DNA of 64,000 bases from Streptomyces bambusae (GCF_019400985.1 NZ_WTFF01000005.1:1-64000), one strand, 5' to 3'. Numbered from the stretch's first letter, positions 17,736-26,668 are shown. A program made the numbers and translations. Notes: generated from the sequence alone by a model not told the origin.

Positions 17736-18299
17736 ATGATCGCGGTGGTGGGCCATGCCGATCTGACCTTGGACACGCTGACATTGGTGGAGTCCGAAGT
17801 ACGGATGCGGCTGGAGCGCCTGGCGGACAACGTCACCGGGCTGGTACGCGCGGGCGCGGGCCTGCCGGTGGTGCTCGGGCGGGCCGTGCGCGCGGCCGGC
17901 CGGCAACTGGTGGTGCTGCTCCCCGCGCAGGGGACGGTGCCCGCCGCGCTGCCGCAGGGTGACCGCCGGGCGGCCGGAGAGCTGCTCATACTCGCCAACC
18001 AGGCGCGGCTGCTGCCCTTCGACCCGGACGACCGCGACGCCTGCGTCGGCGCCGACGAGCAGATGATCAGCACGAGCAGCCGGCTGCTGGCGGTCTGGGA
18101 CGGCTCGGCGTCCAACGGCCGGGACGCCACCGCGCACCTGGTGGCCTACGCCAGGGCCCGCGGCGTCCCCGTGGACGTCGTGTGGCCCGAGGGGGCGACC
18201 AGGGCTCCGGCCACCCCGCAACACCTCCGCAAGGTGGGGCATGCACCCACCGGTACACCCGCAAGGCGGAACGACATCGATGTCCAGCACCCTGCATGA
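17736..18299 (+). CDS. SLOG/Rossmann-like protein of unknown function
   Basis: 187 residues. The N-terminus MIAVVGHADLTLDTLTLVE resembles the opening strand and loop of SLOG-type nucleotide-binding Rossmann proteins (GH.DL motif). Later come GADEQMISTSSRLLAVWDG and DATAHLVAYARARGVPVDVVWP, compatible with a second strand-helix unit that could bind a nucleotide. I do not recognise a characterised homologue. ATG 17736 is the first start where coding character begins. The end overlaps the VKOR gene, and both sit behind a DosR-like site, so a redox or dormancy role is inferred only from context. Confidence 0.7.
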   Translation: MIAVVGHADLTLDTLTLVESEVRMRLERLADNVTGLVRAGAGLPVVLGRAVRAAGRQLVVLLPAQGTVPAALPQGDRRAAGELLILANQARLLPFDPDDRDACVGADEQMISTSSRLLAVWDGSASNGRDATAHLVAYARARGVPVDVVWPEGATRAPATPQHLRKVGHAPTGTPARRNDIDVQHPA

Positions 18300-18930
18300 C
18301 CACCCCACCACGACGCACAGGCACGCGAAGGGTGCCGACCGGCCCGGCGTGATCGGCGCCGGGCGCGCTCTCGCCTGGCTGCTGATCGTGAGCGGCGCGG
18401 CCGGGCTCCTGGCCTCCTTCGTGATCACGCAGGACAAGTTCACACTGCTGTCCGACCCGACCTTCGTGCCCTCGTGCAACCTCAGCCCGGTGATCTCCTG
18501 CGCCAACGTGATGCAGAGCGAGCAGGCATCCGTGTTCGGCTTCCCGAACCCGATGCTCGGCCTGGCCGCGTACGCCGTGGTCGTCGCGGTCGGGTTCGGC
18601 CTGCTGGCCGGCGCCCACTACCGCCGGTGGTTCTGGCTCGGGCTCAATCTCGGCACCCTCCTGGGCGCGGGGTTCTGCATGTGGCTGATGAGCCAGGCGC
18701 TGTACGAGATCGGGGCGCTGTGCCTGTGGTGCAGCCTGGCGTGGGTGGCCACCATCGCCATGTTCTGGTACGTCACCGTGCACAACCTCCGGCACGGAGT
18801 GATCCACGCGCCCCGCGCGCTGGTCAGCGGCGTGCAGGAGTTCCACTGGGTCGTCCCGGTCACCTGGTACGGGGTCATCGTGCTGCTCATCGCCACCCGC
18901 TTCTGGACGTACTGGGAGACCCTGCTGTGA
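18280..18930 (+). CDS. Vitamin K epoxide reductase (VKOR)-family membrane protein
   Basis: 216 residues, about five membrane helices. The active-site pair is CLWC (Cys148, Cys151) and the loop pair is Cys66 and Cys74 (PSCNLSPVISC), the full set for quinone-linked thiol oxidation that supplies DsbA-like oxidants outside the membrane. The start is either ATG 18280 or ATG 18241 (39 bases upstream); both overlap the preceding gene. The stop overlaps the GTG of the next small gene as GTGA, indicating coupling. Confidence 0.9.
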   Translation: MSSTLHDHPTTTHRHAKGADRPGVIGAGRALAWLLIVSGAAGLLASFVITQDKFTLLSDPTFVPSCNLSPVISCANVMQSEQASVFGFPNPMLGLAAYAVVVAVGFGLLAGAHYRRWFWLGLNLGTLLGAGFCMWLMSQALYEIGALCLWCSLAWVATIAMFWYVTVHNLRHGVIHAPRALVSGVQEFHWVVPVTWYGVIVLLIATRFWTYWETLL

Positions 18931-19202
18931 CCCTGCCCCGACCCGCGGTGTACGCCGCCGCCGCGTGCGCCCTGACCTCGGCGGCCGCCGCGGTGTCCTT
19001 CGTACGGGGCAGTTGGGTGGGCATCGTCTGGGTCCTGCTGGCCGGCCTCACGTCCAACCTCGCCTGGTACGCGACGCGGCGCCGGCCCGGGGTCCGCGGG
19101 ATCGGCCGCCGCAGGCCCGCCGCCGGGCCGGACCCGGCTCCCTCGCCGAGCGCCTGCGGGAGCGGCGGCGCGTGCGGAGGGTGCACGCAGAAGATCTGCT
19201 GA
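18927..19202 (+). CDS. Small membrane protein with cysteine-rich tail, coupled to VKOR
   Basis: 91 residues read from GTG 18927, whose GTGA overlaps the VKOR stop. Two hydrophobic segments (about residues 7-25 and 30-47) are followed by a basic linker and a tail CGSGGACGGCTQKIC with four cysteines. No known family is recognised. The overlap and the free cysteines suggest it hands electrons to or receives them from the VKOR, or binds a metal; this is inference. Confidence 0.65.
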   Translation: MTLPRPAVYAAAACALTSAAAAVSFVRGSWVGIVWVLLAGLTSNLAWYATRRRPGVRGIGRRRPAAGPDPAPSPSACGSGGACGGCTQKIC

Positions 19203-19255
19203 CCGCCGTACGGAACACGGCGACGAGCGGCAAGGCACAACCGGAGAACCACCAA

Positions 19256-20161
19256 GTGAACCAGCACGACACCTACGACACCTACCACGCGCTCGTGGCG
19301 CGGCAGGACGCGATGCGCCTGCGCCGGCAGCTGCTGGCCCCGGCCCGGCAGCCCGCGGGGCACCTGACCGGGCCCCCGGCCGGGCCCGGCGGCCCGGACC
19401 GCTACGACGGCGCCGCCGACCAGCAACTGATCAGCCGGCACCTGCACCTCGTGAGCCCCTTAGGGCAGCTCATCGACCACCTCTACGACGCCCTGTTCGA
19501 GCGCCATCCCTATCTCCGCGGCCTGTTCCCCGACTCGATGGCGTTCCAGCGCACCCACCTGGAGCGGGCCTTCCTGTACCTGATCGACAACCTGCACCAG
19601 CCTGACGAACTGGCCGCCTTCTGCCACCGCCTGGGCCGCGACCACCGCAAGCTCGGCGTACGGCCGGTGCACTACGAGGTGTTCGAGGCGGCCCTCGTCG
19701 AGGCGCTCCGGGGGAGCGCGGGCACGCAATGGAACGGGGAACTGGAGCGGGCCTGGCTGCGGATGCTGCGGCTCGCCGTCACGGCCATGGTGGCCGGCGC
19801 GGAACAGGCCCTGGCCGAACCCCCCTACTGGAACGCGGTGGTGACCAGCCATCGGCTGTTCGGACCGGACCTCGCCGTGGTCCACGTACGCACCAGCGAG
19901 CCGTATCCCTACCGGGCCGGGCAGTACGCCAACCTCCAGACACCGCTCCTGCCCCAGGCCTGGCGGCCGTACGCCATCGCCTGCGCACCCCGCACCGACG
20001 GACAGCTGGAGTTCCAGATCCGCCGTACCGGCTCCGACGACGTGAGCGAGGCGCTGGTGGCACACACCGGCGTCGGTGATCCGCTGCGCCTCGGGCCCCC
20101 GCAGGACCCGCCGACCGGATCGACCACGACCCCGTCGTCACCCGGCCTTGCCGATCAGTGA
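19256..20161 (+). CDS. Flavohaemoglobin-like protein lacking the NAD-binding domain
   Basis: 301 residues. A globin domain spans about 55-190 with proximal His130 in RDHRKLGVRPVHY, as in flavohaemoglobins. An FAD-binding barrel starts near 195 and contains RPYAIACAP, then VGDPLRLGPP at 273-282. At that point family members continue about 110 residues into an NAD(P)H domain; here a low-complexity tail (PTGSTTTPSSPGLADQ) ends the protein and the next gene starts 25 bases later. GTG 19256 follows GGAGAA. It might be a haem/FAD sensor or need a separate reductase. Confidence 0.82.
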   Translation: MNQHDTYDTYHALVARQDAMRLRRQLLAPARQPAGHLTGPPAGPGGPDRYDGAADQQLISRHLHLVSPLGQLIDHLYDALFERHPYLRGLFPDSMAFQRTHLERAFLYLIDNLHQPDELAAFCHRLGRDHRKLGVRPVHYEVFEAALVEALRGSAGTQWNGELERAWLRMLRLAVTAMVAGAEQALAEPPYWNAVVTSHRLFGPDLAVVHVRTSEPYPYRAGQYANLQTPLLPQAWRPYAIACAPRTDGQLEFQIRRTGSDDVSEALVAHTGVGDPLRLGPPQDPPTGSTTTPSSPGLADQ

Positions 20162-20186
20162 TGCACCCCCTTGAAGGAGCCCCCGC

Positions 20187-21659
20187 ATGAGCGACACCCC
20201 GAACGGCCCGACCGCGAACGGCCCGACCGCGAACGACCCCGGTCCCGGTCCCGGTCATGGTCCCGGCCACGTCGTCGTCATCGGCGGCGGGATCTCCGGC
20301 CTCGCCGCCGCGCACCGGCTGATCGAGTCAGGGGCCCGGGTGACCCTGCTGGAAGCCTCGCAATGGCTGGGCGGCAAGCTGCGCGCCGGGCAGATCGCCG
20401 GCGTGCCGGTCGACCTGGGGGCGGAGGCCCTGTTCGCCCTGCGCCCCGAAGCGGTCGAGCTGGCCCGGGCCGTCGGACTGGCGGACGCGTTGCAGCCGGC
20501 CGCCACCACGGCCGCCGCGATATGGACCCGCGGGACGCTGCATCCGATGCCCAAGGGCCATGTGATGGGCGTGCCGGGAGAGGCCGCCCCGCTCGCCGGA
20601 CTGCTGTCCCCGGAGGGCCTCGCCCGGATCGAGCAGGACCGCACCCTGCCGCGTACGGAGCTCGGTGACGACGTCGCGATCGGCTCGTTCGTGGCCGAGC
20701 GGCTCGGCCGGGAGGTGGTCGACCGGCTGCTGGAGCCGCTGCTCGACGGCGTCTACGCGGGCGACGCCCACCGGATCTCGATGCGCGCGACCGTCCCGCA
20801 CCTCTTCGAGGCGGCCAGGGCCCACGACTCCCTTCTGGACGCCGTACGGTCGCTCCAGCAGCACTCGACCGGGAAGCCCCCGGCCGGCCCGGTCTTCATG
20901 GGGATCGACGGCGGCATCGGGCGGCTGCCGGAGGCCGTGGCCGACGCGGTACGGTCCCGCGGCGGCACCGTCCTCCTCAACACCCCCGTGCTGGCCCTGG
21001 CACGCACCAGTACGGGCTGGCTGGTGCGGACCGCCCGTCGCACCCTGTCGGCCGACCACGTGGTCCTCGCGGCTCCCGCGGAGGCGGCGTCCAGGCTGCT
21101 GGCCGGCGAGATTCCGGCCGCTGCGGCGGAGCTCGCCGAGATCGAGTACGCCTCCCCGGCGCTGGTGACGCTGGCGTTCCGGCGCGCCGGGATGCCGGAG
21201 CTCCCCGCGGGCAGCGGCTTCCTCGTGCCGCCCGTGGAGGGCCGTACCGTCAAGGCAGCCACCCTCCTCAGCCACAAGTGGCAGTGGCTCTCGGACGCCG
21301 CCCCGGACCTGTTCGTCCTGCGGGCCTCCGTCGGCCGGCACGGCGACGAGCGGGCCCTCTACCTGGACGATGCCGATCTCGTCGCCGCGGTCCGGCACGA
21401 CCTGGCCGAGGCGACCGGCCTGTCGGACAAGCCGGTGGCGACCAAGGTCAGCCGCTGGCACGACGGACTGCCGCAGTACGCGGTGGGCCATACGGCACGC
21501 GTGCAGCGGATCAGGGAAGCGGTCGCGAAGCTGCCCGGCATCCGGGTCTGCGGCGCCGCGTACGACGGTGTGGGCATCGCCAACTGCGTGGCGAGCGGCC
21601 GGCGCGCCGCCGACGAGCTCGCGGGCGGGCCCGTCGGCGAGCCCGGCGGCAGCCACTGA
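20187..21659 (+). CDS. hemY: HemY/CgoX-type porphyrinogen oxidase
   Basis: 490 residues of an FAD amine-oxidase-fold enzyme: dinucleotide motif VVVIGGGISGLAAAHRL at about 29-45, EASQWLGGKLRAG, PLLDGVYAGDAHRISMRATVP, and the C-terminal VCGAAYDGVGIANCVASGRRAA FAD-contact segment. It oxidises copro- or protoporphyrinogen in haem synthesis. The first ~28 residues are a GPTAN / GPG low-complexity leader. It lies 25 bases after the globin gene, so haem supply and haem use appear coupled. It may be a second copy beside a housekeeping hemY elsewhere. Confidence 0.9.
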   Translation: MSDTPNGPTANGPTANDPGPGPGHGPGHVVVIGGGISGLAAAHRLIESGARVTLLEASQWLGGKLRAGQIAGVPVDLGAEALFALRPEAVELARAVGLADALQPAATTAAAIWTRGTLHPMPKGHVMGVPGEAAPLAGLLSPEGLARIEQDRTLPRTELGDDVAIGSFVAERLGREVVDRLLEPLLDGVYAGDAHRISMRATVPHLFEAARAHDSLLDAVRSLQQHSTGKPPAGPVFMGIDGGIGRLPEAVADAVRSRGGTVLLNTPVLALARTSTGWLVRTARRTLSADHVVLAAPAEAASRLLAGEIPAAAAELAEIEYASPALVTLAFRRAGMPELPAGSGFLVPPVEGRTVKAATLLSHKWQWLSDAAPDLFVLRASVGRHGDERALYLDDADLVAAVRHDLAEATGLSDKPVATKVSRWHDGLPQYAVGHTARVQRIREAVAKLPGIRVCGAAYDGVGIANCVASGRRAADELAGGPVGEPGGSH

Positions 21660-21769
21660 CCGCCCGGGACCCCTTCTGTCCGGGACGACCCGGCTCATAG
21701 CTTTTCCTCCCGTAAGGGGACGGTGTTCCGCCTCACGGGAGGCACCACGACGTCGACGGAGCGACCTTC

Positions 21770-22504
21770 ATGCACGCACACGCCGTACCCGCCCCACCCC
21801 TGCGGGTCTTCATCCTCGACGACCACGAGGTGGTACGCCGAGGAGTGCGCGACCTGCTCGAAGCCGAGCCGGACATCGTGGTGGCCGGCGAGGCCGCGAC
21901 GGCGCGGGAGGCCCTCGCCCGGGTACCCGCAGCGCGCCCGCACGTCGCGGTGCTGGACGTCCGGCTCGGCGGGGCCGGCCGGGGAAGCGACCACGGCGGG
22001 GTGGAGGTGTGCCGGGAGCTGCGGGCGCGGATGCCCGAGCTGGCCTGCCTGATGCTGACGTCGTTCGACGACGACGAGGCGCTGTTCGACGCGATCATGG
22101 CCGGGGCGGCCGGGTATGTCCTCAAGCAGATCGGGGGACCGGGCCTGGTGGACGCCGTCCGTACGGTGGCGTCGGGGCGGTCGATCCTCGATCCCCGCAC
22201 GGCCGCGCGGGTGATGGCCCGGTTGCGCGGCCCCGAGCAGGCGCCCCAGCCGCACGACTCCTCGGAACCGGACTCCTCGGAACTGGAGCGGCTCTCCCCG
22301 AGGGAGCTGGAGATCCTGGACCTGATCGGGGAGGGGCTGACGAACCGGCAGATCGCCGATCGGCTGTACCTGGCGGAGAAGACGGTCAAGAACCGGGTCT
22401 CGTCCATCCTGTCCAAACTCGGCGTGCGCCGCCGCGTCCAGGCGGCCCTGATCGCGGAGCGGGTACGGGAGCAGACGTCCGGCACGCGGTCCGCCCACGG
22501 CTGA
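21770..22504 (+). CDS. DevR-like NarL-family response regulator, pair 2
   Basis: 244 residues. Receiver with [15 protein letters not shown] and acceptor Asp63 ([10 protein letters not shown]), followed by a Gly-rich insertion (AGRGSDHGG) right after the acceptor that pair 1 lacks; then YVLKQI and the LuxR helix-turn-helix (LSPRELEILDLIGEGLTNRQ, KTVKNRVSSILSKLG). It is convergent with kinase 2, an unusual layout for a cognate pair. The DNA-reading helix is close to pair 1, so both may bind the same boxes. Confidence 0.92.
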   Translation: MHAHAVPAPPLRVFILDDHEVVRRGVRDLLEAEPDIVVAGEAATAREALARVPAARPHVAVLDVRLGGAGRGSDHGGVEVCRELRARMPELACLMLTSFDDDEALFDAIMAGAAGYVLKQIGGPGLVDAVRTVASGRSILDPRTAARVMARLRGPEQAPQPHDSSEPDSSELERLSPRELEILDLIGEGLTNRQIADRLYLAEKTVKNRVSSILSKLGVRRRVQAALIAERVREQTSGTRSAHG

Positions 22505-22574
22505 CCCCCGGCGGGCGCACCTGGCCGGCCCCGGCCCGCGGCTTCCCGTACGACCCTGCTCTTCCGGACGTGCC

Positions 22575-24263
22575 TCAGTCCGCGGGCAGGGGCACGCGCC
22601 ACACGATCCGGGTGCCGCCACCGGGCGGGGTCGCGAGCGTCATGCTGCCCCCGTGCTCCTCGGCCCGTGAGCGCATGTTGAGCAGTCCGCCGGTGTGGCG
22701 CGTGCGGCCCACGCCCACCCCGTCGTCGGTCACGGTGAGGGTCAGGTGGTTCTCCGCCTCCTGCACGGCCAGGACCACCTCCGCCCGGCGGGCCCGTGCG
22801 TGCCGGGCGGTGTTGCTGAGGGCTTCGGCCGTCACGGCGAGGACGTGGTCGGCCAGTTCGGGCGGTACGCAGGAGTCGACAGGGCCGTCGATGCGCAGGG
22901 TCGGGCTGAACCCGAGGGACTGGGTGGCCATGCGGGCGACCTCGGGCAGCCGACGGCGCAGGCCCGCCCCGCCGCGGGGATCGTCGCCGGAGCGCAGTTC
23001 GAAGATCGTCGACCGGATGATCTGGATGGTGTCGTCCAGGTCGTCGACCGCCCGGCCGACCCGCTCGGCCGCGTCGGCAGGACGGTCGACGATCATACGG
23101 GTGGCGCTCTGCAGGGTCATGCCGGTGGCGAAGAGCCGCTGGATCGCCAGATCGTGCAGGTCCCGCGCGATGCGGTCACGATCGTGCAGCACGGCCAACT
23201 CCTCACCCTCCGCGCGGTGCTGGGCCAGTTCGAGTGCGATGGCGGCCTGGTCGGCGAAGCGGGAGATCAGCTGCACCTCGACGTCGTCGAAGCCCGGTCG
23301 GCCCGCCCGGCGGCTCAGGCGCAGCGCGCCGCAGGCCGCGGCGTCGATGGGGAGCGGCACCGCCACGGCGGGGCCGTGGGCCTCCCGGTCCTGTCCCAGC
23401 GGACAGGCCCGGGTATCGGCGCCGACGTCCAGGCTGACCACGGGTGCGCCGGTCCGGGCGGCCAGCCCCGCCAGTGATCCCGACGCGGGAAGACTCCGGC
23501 CCTGGAGGTCCTGCGCGCCGTGGCCGTGGGCCACCTCCACGGCGAGCCGGTCCCGGCCCGCGGTTCCGGCCGCGGGCAGCAGTACGGCGGCCAGATCGGC
23601 GTCGGCCGCCTCCCTCGCCTTCCGGGCGATCAGGTGCAGCACCTGCCCCGCGTCCGTGCCGGCCAGGAGGCTGTGGGTGATCTCCCCGAGGGCTTCCAGC
23701 CAGTGCTCGCGACGGCGGCTCTCGTGGTACATGCGGGCGTTGTCGATGGCGATCCCCGCCGCGATGGACAGCGTGGTCAGGACGGCCTCGTCGTCCGCGT
23801 CGAAACCCCCGCCGCCGCGCTTCTCGGTGAGGTAGAGATTGCCGAACACCTCGTCCCGCACCCGGACCGGCACCCCGAGGAAGGTACGCATCGGGGGATG
23901 GTGGTCGGGGAAGCCGTAGCTGTTCGGGTGGCCCGTCAGGTCGGTGAGCCGCAGTGGCACGGGGTGGTGGATGAGCTCGCCCAGGATGCCGCGGCCGCAG
24001 GGGGCCTGGCCGATGCGCTCCACGAGGCCGTCGTCCATGCCGACGGTCAGGAACTGTGACAGCCGCTGACCGTCGCCGACCACACCCAGGGCCCCGTACT
24101 CGGCGTCGGTGAGGGTGACCGCGGCCTCGACGATCTGCCGTAGCACCTGCGGGAGTTCCAGCCCGCGGCCCAGGTCCATGACGGCGCTCAGCAGGCCGTG
24201 CACGCGGTCCGGCACGTCGAGATGCGGCCAGCGCTGCGCCGCCTGGGGTTCTTCTCGTGGCAT
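22575..24263 (-). CDS. DevS/DosS-like sensor kinase (GAF-GAF-HisKA_3), pair 2
   Basis: 562 residues, same layout as kinase 1: GAF 1 with [20 protein letters not shown] (haem-GAF-like), GAF 2, box [16 protein letters not shown] with His370, and HATPase motifs EALSNTARHA and VTDDGVGVG. GAF 2 differs most from kinase 1, so the second input may differ. Start ATG 24263 lies 50 bases from a DosR-like palindrome, shared with the divergent cytochrome oxidase gene. It ends tail-to-tail with regulator 2, 70 bases apart. Confidence 0.92.
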   Translation of the reverse strand: MPREEPQAAQRWPHLDVPDRVHGLLSAVMDLGRGLELPQVLRQIVEAAVTLTDAEYGALGVVGDGQRLSQFLTVGMDDGLVERIGQAPCGRGILGELIHHPVPLRLTDLTGHPNSYGFPDHHPPMRTFLGVPVRVRDEVFGNLYLTEKRGGGGFDADDEAVLTTLSIAAGIAIDNARMYHESRRREHWLEALGEITHSLLAGTDAGQVLHLIARKAREAADADLAAVLLPAAGTAGRDRLAVEVAHGHGAQDLQGRSLPASGSLAGLAARTGAPVVSLDVGADTRACPLGQDREAHGPAVAVPLPIDAAACGALRLSRRAGRPGFDDVEVQLISRFADQAAIALELAQHRAEGEELAVLHDRDRIARDLHDLAIQRLFATGMTLQSATRMIVDRPADAAERVGRAVDDLDDTIQIIRSTIFELRSGDDPRGGAGLRRRLPEVARMATQSLGFSPTLRIDGPVDSCVPPELADHVLAVTAEALSNTARHARARRAEVVLAVQEAENHLTLTVTDDGVGVGRTRHTGGLLNMRSRAEEHGGSMTLATPPGGGTRIVWRVPLPAD

Positions 24264-24312
24264 CTCCGCTCCCGGGCCGGTCTCCGGGCTGCACTGTACG
24301 ACACGGGGTGCT

Positions 24313-24326
24313 GGGCCTTTCGGCCC
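24313..24326. promoter_or_regulatory. DosR/OsdR-like palindrome between kinase 2 and ctaD
   Basis: GGGCCTTTCGGCCC is a full match to GGGnCnnnnGnCCC in the gap between the divergent kinase 2 (start 24263) and cytochrome oxidase gene (start 24480). Confidence 0.6.
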
Positions 24327-24479
24327 TGTTCGGGGCGGGTAGCAGGGACTGTTCGACTCTATCCGGCCCCCCTGCCGCTGCCCGGATCATGGGGCGGCGG
24401 CCGGGAGGCGCCGTGCTCCCCCGTAGTTGTGGCACTTCCCGGTCCGTCATGAGAACAGCTGACAGGGAGGCACCGTCCG

Positions 24480-26198
24480 GTGGACGTGGCAGGGATGAAG
24501 CAGGCGGCGAGCGCGGAGCCCAATACCGCGCAAGGCTCCATAGCCGGACAGGGCTCCATGGCCGGACAGGGCTCCATAGCCGGACCGGTGCGCCGGGCCT
24601 CGTGGGTGGACTGGCTGACGACCACCGACCACAAGAGGATCGGCACGCTGTACCTCGTGAGCGCGTTCGTGTTCTTCCTCGTCGGCGGCGCCATGGCGCT
24701 GATGATGCGCGCCGAGCTGGCCCGCCCGGGTACGCAGATCATGTCGAACGAGCAGTTCAACCAGGCGTTCACGATGCACGGTTCGGTCATGCTGCTGCTC
24801 TTCGCGATGCCGCTGTTCTCCGGCTTCGCGAACTGGATCATGCCGCTGCAGATCGGCGCGCCCGACGTCGCGTTCCCGCGGCTCAACATGCTGGCGTTCT
24901 GGCTGTTCATGTTCGGTTCGCTGATCGCCGCGGCCGGCTTCCTCACCCCCGGCGGCGCCGCCAGCTTCGGCTGGTTCCTCTACGCGCCGCTCTCCGACGC
25001 CTTCCACTCGCCCGGCATCGGCGCCGACATGTGGATCATGGGCGTCGCGCTGTCCGGCTTCGGTTCCATCGCCGGCGCGGTCAACTTCATCACCACGATC
25101 ATCTGCATGCGCGCGCCCGGCATGACCATGTTCCGGATGCCGGTCTTCACCTGGAACGTGCTGCTCGCGTCCGTGCTCGTACTGATGATCTTCCCGGTCC
25201 TCGCGGGAGCGCTCTTCGGCCTGGAGTGCGACCGGAGGTTCGGCTCGCACATCTTCGACCCGGCCAACGGTGGAGCGCTGCTGTGGCAGCACCTCTTCTG
25301 GTTCTTCGGCCACCCCGAGGTCTACGTCCTGGCGCTGCCGTTCTTCGGCATCATCTCCGAGGTCGTCCCGGTCTTCAGCCGTAAGCCGATGTTCGGCTAC
25401 ATCGGTCTGATCGGCGCCACCATCGCGATCGCCGGTCTGTCCGTGACCGTGTGGGCGCACCACATGTACGTCACCGGCGGTGTGCTGCTGCCGTTCTTCT
25501 CCTTCATGACCTTCCTCATCGCCGTCCCGACCGGTGTGAAGTTCTTCAACTGGATCGGCACGATGTGGAAGGGCTCCCTGTCCTTCGAGACCCCGATGCT
25601 CTGGGCGACCGGCTTCCTGGTCACCTTCACCTTCGGCGGTCTGACCGGTGTCATCCTGGCCGCGCCGCCGCTGGACTTCCACGTCTCCGACTCGTACTTC
25701 GTCGTCGCGCACTTCCACTACACGCTGTTCGGCACGGTGGTGTACGCGATGTTCGCCGGCTTCCACTTCTGGTGGCCGAAGTTCACCGGCAAGATGCTCG
25801 ACGAACGACTCGGCAAGATCACCTTCTGGACCCTCACGGTCGGCTTCAACGGTACGTTCCTGGTCCAGCACTGGCTGGGCGCCGAGGGCATGCCGCGCCG
25901 CTACGCGGACTACCTGGCGGCCGACGGCTTCACGGCCCTCAACACCGTGTCCACCATCGGCTCGTTCCTCCTCGGGATGGCGTTCCTGCCGTTCGTCTAC
26001 AACGTGTGGAAGACCGCCAAGTACGGCAAGAAGGTCGAGGTCGACGACCCGTGGGGCTACGGCCGTTCGCTCGAATGGGCGACGTCCTGCCCGCCGCCGC
26101 GGCACAACTTCGTCTCCCTGCCGCGCATCCGCTCGGAATCCCCGGCCTTCGACCTCCACCACCCCGAGATCGCCGCCCTCGAAGCCGCCCACCACTAA
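24480..26198 (+). CDS. ctaD: Cytochrome c oxidase subunit I (orphan aa3-type)
   Basis: 572 residues with twelve membrane helices and all haem-copper ligands: haem a His in FTMHGSVML, CuB His and cross-linked Tyr in [16 protein letters not shown], the CuB pair WAHHMY, and haem a3/a ligands in [10 protein letters not shown]. It reduces oxygen at the membrane. GTG 24480 follows GGGAGG. No subunit II, III or assembly gene is nearby, so it is probably a second copy that replaces the housekeeping subunit under low oxygen; this fits the shared DosR-like site. The N-terminal ~40 residues contain a three-fold repeat not seen in usual CtaD. Confidence 0.95.
   Translation: MDVAGMKQAASAEPNTAQGSIAGQGSMAGQGSIAGPVRRASWVDWLTTTDHKRIGTLYLVSAFVFFLVGGAMALMMRAELARPGTQIMSNEQFNQAFTMHGSVMLLLFAMPLFSGFANWIMPLQIGAPDVAFPRLNMLAFWLFMFGSLIAAAGFLTPGGAASFGWFLYAPLSDAFHSPGIGADMWIMGVALSGFGSIAGAVNFITTIICMRAPGMTMFRMPVFTWNVLLASVLVLMIFPVLAGALFGLECDRRFGSHIFDPANGGALLWQHLFWFFGHPEVYVLALPFFGIISEVVPVFSRKPMFGYIGLIGATIAIAGLSVTVWAHHMYVTGGVLLPFFSFMTFLIAVPTGVKFFNWIGTMWKGSLSFETPMLWATGFLVTFTFGGLTGVILAAPPLDFHVSDSYFVVAHFHYTLFGTVVYAMFAGFHFWWPKFTGKMLDERLGKITFWTLTVGFNGTFLVQHWLGAEGMPRRYADYLAADGFTALNTVSTIGSFLLGMAFLPFVYNVWKTAKYGKKVEVDDPWGYGRSLEWATSCPPPRHNFVSLPRIRSESPAFDLHHPEIAALEAAHH
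24533..24585 (+). repeat. 18-bp tandem repeat inside ctaD
   Basis: Three near-identical copies of the unit GGCTCCATAGCCGGACAG encode GSIAGQ / GSMAGQ / GSIAGP in the N-terminal extension. In-frame expansion or loss would lengthen or shorten the tail without breaking the enzyme. Confidence 0.85.
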
Positions 26199-26239
26199 AG
26201 CCGCCGGCGGAACTTCTTCAGCCCCAGGGAGAGGTGCTC

Positions 26240-26668
26240 ATGTCCCATGCCGCAGCGGCACTCGGTGTCGCAGTCCTCTGCGCGTCGGGGTGCGTCTGGT
26301 ACGTCCCCGCGATCGTCGACGTACGTGCCGGCGCCGACCGCCCCGGCTCACGCCGACTGGCCGCCACGGCGTGCCTGACCGGCTGGGGCACCGCCGCGCT
26401 GCTCGTCCCGCTGCTCCTGGCGGCGGCGCCCTGGGCCCTCACCGCCGCCGTGGCGGCAGCGGGAGCGGCCCTGACCGGCGCCCAGGCCGTCCGGGGCCGC
26501 ATCCGGCACAACCTGGAACAACGGGAGGAAGCCCGTCGCTGGTCCGCCCTGCGCCACGTACCCCACGCAGCCACCCGCACCGGCCCGAGCCGGACGGCCG
26601 CAGCCTGGACCCTCGCAGGAATCGCCCTCATACCCGGGCTCGCGACGGCGCTCCTCCTCGTCCGATGA
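26240..26668 (+). CDS. Small membrane protein downstream of ctaD
   Basis: 142 residues with about four hydrophobic segments: ALGVAVLCASGCVWYVPAIV, TACLTGWGTAALLVPLLLAA, WALTAAVAAAGAALTGAQAV and TLAGIALIPGLATALLLV, and a charged loop (NLEQREEARRWSALRHV). No family recognised. ATG 26240 has GGGAGAGG upstream and lies 41 bases after ctaD, so it is probably co-transcribed and may be an accessory of the oxidase; unproven. Confidence 0.6.
   Translation: MSHAAAALGVAVLCASGCVWYVPAIVDVRAGADRPGSRRLAATACLTGWGTAALLVPLLLAAAPWALTAAVAAAGAALTGAQAVRGRIRHNLEQREEARRWSALRHVPHAATRTGPSRTAAAWTLAGIALIPGLATALLLVR

Noticed and set aside
24533..24585. Tandem repeats as a possible CRISPR array
   Set aside because: Units are 18 bases, contiguous, without spacers, and in frame within ctaD.
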